Below the pieces are notes generated by a model. It searched no databases, was not told the DNA's origin, and saw only the letters and a program-made list of their open reading frames with translations. Position numbers and translations under genes: made by a program. Positions 33,883-39,809 of a DNA stretch of 39,809 bases are shown here, piece after piece. Source of the stretch: an uncultured Saprospiraceae bacterium (GTDB lineage Bacteria > Bacteroidota > Bacteroidia > Chitinophagales > Saprospiraceae); the NCBI GenBank assembly GCA_937941095.1, contig CALDYJ010000116.1, forward strand, positions 1 to 39,809, in the 5' to 3' direction. Positions within the stretch are counted from its first letter, which is position 1. Every line of letters begins with the position of its first letter.

Positions 33883-35928
33883 TTAAGAATTGATGTCACA
33901 TTTCTTAAAGAAAAAATGATTTCCACAAGTCTTCATAAAATGCAAATCACATGCATTCTTTGCTTTAATGTGGAAAGCTTTTAAGTCTTTTGGATTTGTC
34001 GGATCAAGTTTTCTATATACGGTCTTATGTGTAACCTTCGTTCCTAAGTTTCCTTCAACTCCTCTTGGAACGGTAACTGCAGAAAAGATGTCTGCCGTAG
34101 CATCAGAGAATCCATTGTCATATCCCATTTGCTTGAAAATGCCATCAAGGAATCTTCTTTCATCCGCAGATTTTTTGTAAGCACGTTTTAACTTTTCATA
34201 AAACTCAAGAGGTGTTTTTCCATGTTGATTTCCATACTCAGGTGCTCTTCCTAAGGCTGTTGTAGTTTTAGGAGCTGGCCCTTTTGGAAGCAAGAATATA
34301 GGATGCGAAAGTTCTGAACAATTACATTTTGGTACAACAGGTGGCGGAACTACTTGCTTCACTGGGGGAGGTGGAGTTGCTTCAACTATTTTTTCTACTG
34401 GAGGAGGAGGTGGTGGTGTTTTCTTACCTCCGAATAGCCAGCCTAATAATGGGATCAATAAAAGTAATAGAGGAATCCACCAAAATTTCATGTAACTCGC
34501 ACCATGTGCATATTTTATGGCTTCAGTATATTTTACATTTCTAGCAACCTCTGTTGCTCCGACTATTTTAGAAGTTTCTTCTCCTCTGTAAGTTTTGACC
34601 AACCTCATATTGTCTCCAGCCTTAGCCAAAGAAACACTTTCATAAGATACCGGTGCAACTTTTGTAATAACAGTAGAAGCAACTGTTGCAGCTGCAATGT
34701 TTTGTACTGTCTTATTGCTTGTAGCTTTGCTTTCTTTGACGTGTGTAACTTTCTTTTCAGTAACTTTTTCTTTTGAAACGACGGTCTCTGTATTTTTAAT
34801 TAAAGGTGACCTTCCAATTTCATTTCCATTCTTGTCTTTTAAGACTAGCATGGAATATTTACCTTTTTCTATTTTGGAGTACATTTTTTTATCCCTGTGA
34901 TATTTTAATACTCCAGAAAGTTCTTTGTCTCGATTCATTGCAGTTTCAAAACCTTCACTTCTTAACTTTACTGAACCGTCTTTATTATAAAGAGCAAAAT
35001 AGTATTGATTGTCACTATGTTTGAAAGTAGCAATGTTATTTATTTTATCATTGATCTTATGGCCTTGATAAAACTTAGTAGGCAAATAATCATCTTCTAC
35101 TTCTTCTTCTCTTAAAACATTTTTAGTTGTTCCTTCTGACTTAGGCGTGTTCGTAGGAGTATTCGTTGAAGCGATTCCAGCAGCAGCGACTCCCATCATA
35201 GGTGTCCAAGCAGCAGTAGCTTTATCAGCATAAGCCCCTGATCTTCCAATTTCTTGGTGGTTACCAGCTTTGAGTATACCATAGTAATTACCTTTTTCTT
35301 CCTCTACCGCCCATCTTTTTTCTTGGTCTCTATTTTTAATGACAGATTCAATGCCATTATCTCTTGCAGCTTCAGATTTATAACCTTGGCTCCTTAACCT
35401 CACTTTATTGGTGGTGTCAAGCATTCCAAAATAATACTGACCATCATGAGAGAAGGTGCAAAATCCTTTATACTTAGCTGAAGTTTTATGTCCTTTGTAT
35501 TTGTCAATGTGAAGATATTCATCTTGACCAGAATTGCTGTTTTTTGAATTATTAGTATCTCCACCATTAAAGAATGCGCTCATTGCAGCTTCAGCTTCAG
35601 CTTTTGATTTATAATTTCCTGAACGAGCTATTTCTTTGTGATTAGCAGCTTTAAGAACCAAAAAGAAATCTTTTCCCTCTTGTTTTACAGTCCATCTGTC
35701 TTTGTTTTCTGAATTATTAACGACAGAATTCATCCCAGTTTCTCTAGTTTTTTCATTAGCGTATCCTTCGCTTCTTAAGAATGCTTTCCCTTTGTTGTTA
35801 AGCATTGCAAAAAAGAAACCACCTTCGTGACTAAAGATTGAAAATCTCGGATTTTCTTTTGATTTTGGATGGCCGTCATACTTGGGAAGGTCAAGATATT
35901 CGTCCTGATTGAATTTTCTATTATCCAT
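33883..35928 (-). CDS. Membrane protein with three double DUF1508 (YegP-like) units and a Cys-containing C-terminal domain
   Basis: 681 residues, no signal peptide. Three units (about 1-95, 112-205, 275-375) each begin with a D-x-Y-L...Y-x-G-H motif (DEYLDLPKYDGH, DEYLHIDKYKGH, DDYLPTKFYQGH). Each then has two DUF1508 halves with xFSHxGxFFFAML...LRSEGY and FFxVLKAxNHxEIxRSxxY patterns. A low-complexity Thr/Val/Lys part follows, then one membrane span (about 480-500), a Pro-rich linker (KKTPPPPPPV), CNCSEL, and a C-terminal domain (about 560-681) with paired cysteines near the end (CDLHFMKTCGNHFFFKKC). Topology is probably DUF1508 in the cytoplasm and the tail in the periplasm. DUF1508 has no firm function; E. 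coli YegP has two halves only. The tail is not recognised. Confidence 0.8.
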   Translation of the reverse strand: MDNRKFNQDEYLDLPKYDGHPKSKENPRFSIFSHEGGFFFAMLNNKGKAFLRSEGYANEKTRETGMNSVVNNSENKDRWTVKQEGKDFFLVLKAANHKEIARSGNYKSKAEAEAAMSAFFNGGDTNNSKNSNSGQDEYLHIDKYKGHKTSAKYKGFCTFSHDGQYYFGMLDTTNKVRLRSQGYKSEAARDNGIESVIKNRDQEKRWAVEEEKGNYYGILKAGNHQEIGRSGAYADKATAAWTPMMGVAAAGIASTNTPTNTPKSEGTTKNVLREEEVEDDYLPTKFYQGHKINDKINNIATFKHSDNQYYFALYNKDGSVKLRSEGFETAMNRDKELSGVLKYHRDKKMYSKIEKGKYSMLVLKDKNGNEIGRSPLIKNTETVVSKEKVTEKKVTHVKESKATSNKTVQNIAAATVASTVITKVAPVSYESVSLAKAGDNMRLVKTYRGEETSKIVGATEVARNVKYTEAIKYAHGASYMKFWWIPLLLLLIPLLGWLFGGKKTPPPPPPVEKIVEATPPPPVKQVVPPPVVPKCNCSELSHPIFLLPKGPAPKTTTALGRAPEYGNQHGKTPLEFYEKLKRAYKKSADERRFLDGIFKQMGYDNGFSDATADIFSAVTVPRGVEGNLGTKVTHKTVYRKLDPTNPKDLKAFHIKAKNACDLHFMKTCGNHFFFKKCDINS

Positions 35929-36488
35929 TTCTCAGTAAGTTGATTTTAAAATTGTTTTGATCTCTTAAAATAAGAAAATATATATTAAAAGTAATATTAA
36001 AGCCTATTAACAGCTTGTTTTACATTTGGAATAGTTAGAATCAAGGCAAATTTGGGGTTCTTAAATTAGTCCATGTTGTTCATCAAGAGACTTCTGACGA
36101 TGTTCATAACGATGACTGACAACCTTGATTTTGGTAGATTTGTATAATTTGGTGCGTAAATTTAACAAATTTCTACATAAAGTACGATGATTCTCAATAG
36201 ATTAGCACAAATTTTTAGCTCGTTCCAAAGGAATCATTAGCTCAAGATCTTTCTTTAAATGGTATAATCTATTCGAATTCAAGGTAGGTTTTTAAACCAT
36301 GAAGCAAAAGTGCCCCACTACTTTATCCCTTGATGGGCTTCGACTGCATGATTTAGGCCACCACTTTGTTAAATGTGTTGGGTTTGTGATGGCTTTAAAA
36401 ATGTAGCATGATCCGCCTTTATATTAGCTGATGAAGTATATATGGTGATGCGGTTGCATTGTTCGCTATTCTATATTAAATTAAGCAA
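35929..36488. other. Long intergenic region, no gene found
   Basis: 560 bases between divergent genes. The longest open frames are short and not gene-like. It must contain the promoter of the DUF1508 gene and that of the small zinc-ribbon gene, but I find no exact TAnnTTTG box with good spacing. The segment about 36300-36430 is richer in G and C than its flanks and may be decayed coding sequence or an RNA; nothing more can be said. Confidence 0.4.
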
Positions 36489-36740
36489 ATGAAGTTAGAA
36501 CTCTTATGTCATTCTTGTAAAGAAAAATTTAAGCTCAAACAAAAGGCTTCATCACGACAAGATTTGATTCTAAAGTTAGGAGAATATTTCGTGCAAAGAT
36601 GTAAGCATTGTGGTTCCAATTCTGAATATCATGTAAACGATGTAAAAGCCACCACAAGTGGTAGTTTAATTGGAGCTGTAAGCGGGGTGTTGGTGATGGT
36701 TGGGATAAGTGTTTTGTTTTGGGAAAATGGATACATTTAA
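36489..36740 (+). CDS. Small zinc-ribbon membrane protein
   Basis: 83 residues. Two CxxC knuckles, Cys7/Cys10 (LLCHSC) and Cys38/Cys41 (RCKHCG), enclose a basic segment and would bind one zinc ion. A single hydrophobic span (about 58-78, GSLIGAVSGVLVMVGISVLF) forms the C terminus. The ribbon should face the cytoplasm, with a tail-anchored layout. The function is unknown; zinc ribbons often bind nucleic acid or protein. The start is supported by the first CxxC lying close behind it and by the terminator after the stop. Confidence 0.75.
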   Translation: MKLELLCHSCKEKFKLKQKASSRQDLILKLGEYFVQRCKHCGSNSEYHVNDVKATTSGSLIGAVSGVLVMVGISVLFWENGYI

Positions 36741-36782
36741 TGTATACAGAATTCAATCCACACATAGAAATGAGTGGAAGAA

Positions 36783-36830
36783 ATAAAAGTCGAATACAAA
36801 CGCAAAATTGCTTTTGTATTCGACTTTTAT
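36783..36830. terminator. Two-way terminator between convergent genes
   Basis: A perfect 18-bp stem (36783-36800 with 36813-36830) with a 12-base loop. Both arms end in A/T runs. It lies 42 bases after the zinc-ribbon gene and 5 bases beyond the end of the minus-strand FG-GAP gene, so it can serve both. Confidence 0.88.
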
Positions 36831-36835
36831 GTAGT

Positions 36836-39499
36836 TTATTTAGAGGCCATTTCTTCAGAGATTTTCCGCTCTATAATTATTTGTTTATTTACTATAGGTT
36901 CTTTAAAAATTATAATTTGAGGATTAGGATCTCCAGAGCCCCAAACGATTTCTAGCTTTTCTAATTTTTGATCTCCAAGACCTATATGTAATGGAACAAG
37001 TTTGCCGGAATAAGACTCACCACCCACATTATGTTTTCGAACTATTTTGCCATTTATCAATACTTTAGCGCCGACTCCAAATCTGTTTTTTGTAGTCTTA
37101 TCAATGAGTTCAAGTTTAACCCAATTAGCACTTTCGATATTTTTTGGAGCTCCTTGATTTATATACATAAAAGTTGGTCCTTCCTCAAAAGTAGTAGGCG
37201 CCTTAATGACTTTGTTAGGTGGAGGAACGGCAAGTGTTTTTCCTAAAAAATTGACTTTTAAATTTCGTGCTTCTGGACTAAGAGAATTATTGCCTCCAAT
37301 ATGCAAAACAACGATGTCATTGAAACCATCATTATTTAGGTCAGCGACAATATTACAATTTGCAGTTTCGTGCATTCTGTAAATGTCTTTAATGTTACTG
37401 TTTTTGGATGCTTCATATCCATTTTCTGCAAAACTGTCCACATCAGTTAGGCTTACTTTGTCCCTTTTATGCCAGTTTGTCCCGGGTGAAGGTCTTGAAG
37501 GTGGATTTTCATTGTAGTCTAAATAAGAAATATCTAGCGCTTGGTACTCTAAGGTTCGATCTTTAAACTTGTAATTGCCAGGACTAGATTCATTGATGAG
37601 CATTCTACCAAAACCAGCAGCAAATTCACCTAAAAAATTATCATTTCCTCTTGATAAACTTCCCACCAAATAAATATCTAAATCGCCGTCATTTTCTATA
37701 TCAAAAAAACTAGGGTTCCATGAAAACTCCAAACTAGAAAAACTTTCTTCATAATTAAATTTTTCATATTGTGGCAATGCTCTAGGTGCCCAATTGTTCT
37801 TGTTCGTCATGTCAGGAAGAAGAAAAGGGGAGTGCTCAATGCGTGTATTTATTAATTCATCTACCAGTCCTTCATCTTCTTTGTAAGAAAAGAATCCATG
37901 AGCCATTGCAGCTTTATTGTCGATAAAATTATTGACCGATAGAGCAACAAGACTAAGGTCATCTTGATCTCCAGCTAAAATTGCAGTGTTTCGAATAGAC
38001 AATGATTGAGAACCAAAGTTTGCGACCATAATTTCATCTGTTTGATCACCATCGAGATCACCTGAAGCAATGCCCATCCATGAACCATTCCATTCTGGCC
38101 CATGAAATTTTTCATTGACTTTAAATCCTTGGCCCCTTAAATTTTCATAAACCCTAAGCCTATTGCCTATATCATTGGCGACTACTAAGTCTGGATAGGT
38201 ATCATCATTAAAGTCCACGAATTGGGCTGACCAGGAATGATCTGCTCTAAGACCAACTTGCTTGCCTTTGTATTTTTGATCAGAAGTTTCAAACATTTTA
38301 TTGTTCTTTTGATCGTACATCGTTGAGGGTAAATTTTCTTCTATATGCAAGCCTGCTACTTTATATTCTTTTGCCTTTTCTACAAAAGTAAGCTTCCCAG
38401 TTTCTTCTAGTTGGTTTATCCAAAGTTCGTTTGGATGCCCTGCAAATTTGCTTAATCCAAAACCCCAAAAATCAGGATCTATAAAATTAGAAATGTAGAC
38501 ATCTAAATCTCCATCTCTATCAATATCCCCAATGGTAGCACTTGCAGAAGCCCAATTTGTTGCATCTAATCCCGATTCAACCGTAAGGTCTTTCCACTCT
38601 GGGATTCCATCATTATCTTTGTCTCCCATGTTAATAAATAATGAATTTCTTCCTTCTGGTTCTGGCTTTCCACCAAAATCCACCATGTTATTCATACCGT
38701 CCAACATATCACCTTTATAAAATGGAGGAAGTGTAGTTGTTGTATATTTTAGATCTTTTTTATCTCTGCCAATGTTTTCTTTTGTTGGGTAAATTTTGAA
38801 TCCTAAACTTGGTTCTGTAAAAGGCATTCCGTAATGATGGTTTAAAACTAATAAATCAACAAGCCCATCACCATTAAAATCTCCTGCTTGAGCTCCAAAT
38901 CCTATTCTACCAATTCCAAATGGATCTTCTTCAATGGATTTTCTTGGTTTATATTTATCTTCTATCAGCAACTCTTCTTCCACATAAGTCTTATTTTTTT
39001 GTTCTTTAATGATGTCAGGCACTGTCTTGTAAATAGGATCACCATTAGAATCATTGCCTTGGTTTAGGTATAGGACATTAGGTTTTGCATCTTGAGGAGT
39101 ATCAGTTTGTAATACACCATCTTCATCATTTTTTTTGGAGAGAGGCCTACCCGTGTGTGTAAAATAAAGGTCCATTTTACCGTCATTGTTTGCATCTAAA
39201 ATTGCCATACCTCTAAATAGGATGGCATTATTTCCTTTCGCTTCATTTCCAAGTTTAGCACCGATGTTTTTAAAAGGAATAATATTTTTATCTAAAGATA
39301 TTTTTTGATCTGTAGCATTTATTTTTTCTTGATAAGCGGATTCTTCCTTTAATTCAATACCTACTCTTTGTTTAAATAGTCCTCGGACTATGTGTTCTGC
39401 ATCATCACCCATTATTTTTCCTACTATGCTTGGTAGGACAAATGGGATGGCTAATAAAAATAACATTATGACGCTTAAAACTTTGTACTTCTTTTTCAT
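36836..39499 (-). CDS. Secreted or anchored FG-GAP/VCBS-repeat protein with ASPIC/UnbV C-terminal domain
   Basis: 887 residues. A hydrophobic N-terminal segment (about 7-26) is a signal peptide or anchor. At least seven calcium-binding FG-GAP-type motifs follow: DANNDGKMDLYF, DFNGDGLVDLLVL, DIDRDGDLDVYIS, DFNDDTYPDLVVA, DLDGDQTDEIMVA, DIENDGDLDIYLV and DLNNDGFNDIVVL, forming an integrin-like beta propeller. The C terminus (about 785-870) matches the ASPIC/UnbV domain (NRFGVGAKVLING ... HIGLGDQKLEKLEIVWGSG). Related CRTAC1-like proteins are common in Bacteroidota and are thought to act in surface binding; no enzymatic activity is evident. There is no T9SS tail. It starts 34 bases after the stop of the partial gene at 39534, suggesting an operon. 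Confidence 0.9.
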   Translation of the reverse strand: MKKKYKVLSVIMLFLLAIPFVLPSIVGKIMGDDAEHIVRGLFKQRVGIELKEESAYQEKINATDQKISLDKNIIPFKNIGAKLGNEAKGNNAILFRGMAILDANNDGKMDLYFTHTGRPLSKKNDEDGVLQTDTPQDAKPNVLYLNQGNDSNGDPIYKTVPDIIKEQKNKTYVEEELLIEDKYKPRKSIEEDPFGIGRIGFGAQAGDFNGDGLVDLLVLNHHYGMPFTEPSLGFKIYPTKENIGRDKKDLKYTTTTLPPFYKGDMLDGMNNMVDFGGKPEPEGRNSLFINMGDKDNDGIPEWKDLTVESGLDATNWASASATIGDIDRDGDLDVYISNFIDPDFWGFGLSKFAGHPNELWINQLEETGKLTFVEKAKEYKVAGLHIEENLPSTMYDQKNNKMFETSDQKYKGKQVGLRADHSWSAQFVDFNDDTYPDLVVANDIGNRLRVYENLRGQGFKVNEKFHGPEWNGSWMGIASGDLDGDQTDEIMVANFGSQSLSIRNTAILAGDQDDLSLVALSVNNFIDNKAAMAHGFFSYKEDEGLVDELINTRIEHSPFLLPDMTNKNNWAPRALPQYEKFNYEESFSSLEFSWNPSFFDIENDGDLDIYLVGSLSRGNDNFLGEFAAGFGRMLINESSPGNYKFKDRTLEYQALDISYLDYNENPPSRPSPGTNWHKRDKVSLTDVDSFAENGYEASKNSNIKDIYRMHETANCNIVADLNNDGFNDIVVLHIGGNNSLSPEARNLKVNFLGKTLAVPPPNKVIKAPTTFEEGPTFMYINQGAPKNIESANWVKLELIDKTTKNRFGVGAKVLINGKIVRKHNVGGESYSGKLVPLHIGLGDQKLEKLEIVWGSGDPNPQIIIFKEPIVNKQIIIERKISEEMASK

Positions 39500-39533
39500 T
39501 TTGTTTCGATTTGTTGATAAATAAGGTGAAGGA

Positions 39534-39809
39534 TTAAAAGATGTTTGAATCTTGATAAACTTCGTAGATGGGTTTTTTAAATTCTTTACTTGCCTGAATG
39601 ATTTGATCTTTTAAAGTTCCTTCAATAGGTACTATAAATTCTAAGAGATCAACAATCCTTTCATAGGAAACGATGGTCATTTTTAAAAAGAGTTCATCAT
39701 CTTTTAAGAAGGGTCTAAAATATATTTGCTCATATCCAGTGCTATGATTATTTATTAAGAAATCCTGTTGACCTTTTTTTTCTAGTAAATATGCATAGTG
39801 TGGATAAGG
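39534..39809 (-). CDS. 3' end of an unknown protein gene (partial)
   Basis: An open frame of 91 codons enters from the window edge on the minus strand and ends in TAA at 39534-39536. The last residues read ...YEVYQDSNIF. The piece is soluble, mixed in charge and has no motif that I recognise. Codon use is like its neighbours. It lies 34 bases upstream of the FG-GAP/ASPIC gene on the same strand and so probably belongs to the same operon. The start lies beyond the window. Confidence 0.75.
   Translation of the reverse strand, partial: PYPHYAYLLEKKGQQDFLINNHSTGYEQIYFRPFLKDDELFLKMTIVSYERIVDLLEFIVPIEGTLKDQIIQASKEFKKPIYEVYQDSNIF

Noticed and set aside
34329..35024. Plus-strand open frames opposite the DUF1508 gene
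   Set aside because: They are shadows of low-complexity minus-strand codons, overlap one another and have no recognisable features.
36100..36480. Possible small gene or insertion-sequence remnant in the 560-base gap
   Set aside because: Open frames are very short on both strands and no terminal inverted repeats were seen; only described as empty.

Overview
The window looks like chromosome of a low-GC Bacteroidota bacterium, probably a Saprospiria/Saprospiraceae-like environmental species; the family level is inference. The evidence is: two kinds of type IX secretion (T9SS) C-terminal signals (type A on the giant protein, type B / gliding-motility-associated on the lectin protein), SprB-type repeats, Bacteroidota-style promoters (TTG then TAnnTTTG), an FG-GAP/ASPIC-UnbV protein, a dockerin-like module outside a cellulosome, and an S16 ribosomal protein with a long C-terminal extension. 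I see no tRNA, rRNA, CRISPR array, insertion sequence or prophage.

Layout. 1-8939: the tail of one secreted protein and then a complete 2827-residue secreted M43 metalloprotease/SprB-repeat giant; the last 114 coding bases of the two are identical. 9076-10787: sensor kinase and OmpR-type regulator. 10784-12854 (minus): ECF sigma factor, membrane anti-sigma-like protein and a secreted adhesin-like protein, one operon. 12950-17697 (minus): EI24/CysZ-like membrane protein, an unrecognised 484-residue protein, S16 with a helix-hairpin-helix extension, and an M28-PDZ peptidase. 17785-23217: a surface-polysaccharide locus with a stand-alone receiver, a phosphoglycosyl transferase carrying a degenerate receiver, two GT2 enzymes on minus and a third GT2 diverging on plus. 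23327-25284 (minus): MATE exporter and HAD phosphatase, overlapping by ATGA. 25509-28136 (plus): T9SS-exported L-type lectin protein and a TSP3-OmpA protein. 28203-31057 (minus): acyl-CoA thioesterase, a ClpP-fold-like lipoprotein, and a thioredoxin-dockerin fusion. 31250-33650 (minus): pgk and gap, the latter with a histone-H1-like basic tail. 33883-35928 (minus): a protein with three double DUF1508 units, a membrane span and a Cys-containing tail. 36489-39809: a small zinc-ribbon membrane protein, an FG-GAP/ASPIC protein and the end of an unknown gene.

How the parts fit. Much of the window builds or senses the cell surface: T9SS cargo, polysaccharide synthesis, and envelope signalling by a two-component pair and an ECF/anti-sigma set. 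The housekeeping genes (S16, GAPDH, PGK) stand out because two of them carry C-terminal appendages that the core functions do not need. The observations I rate highest are the basic GAPDH tail, the S16-HhH fusion, the exact 116-bp repeat joining the ends of two neighbouring giant genes, and the 480-486-bp higher-order period with shifted codon use inside the giant gene.
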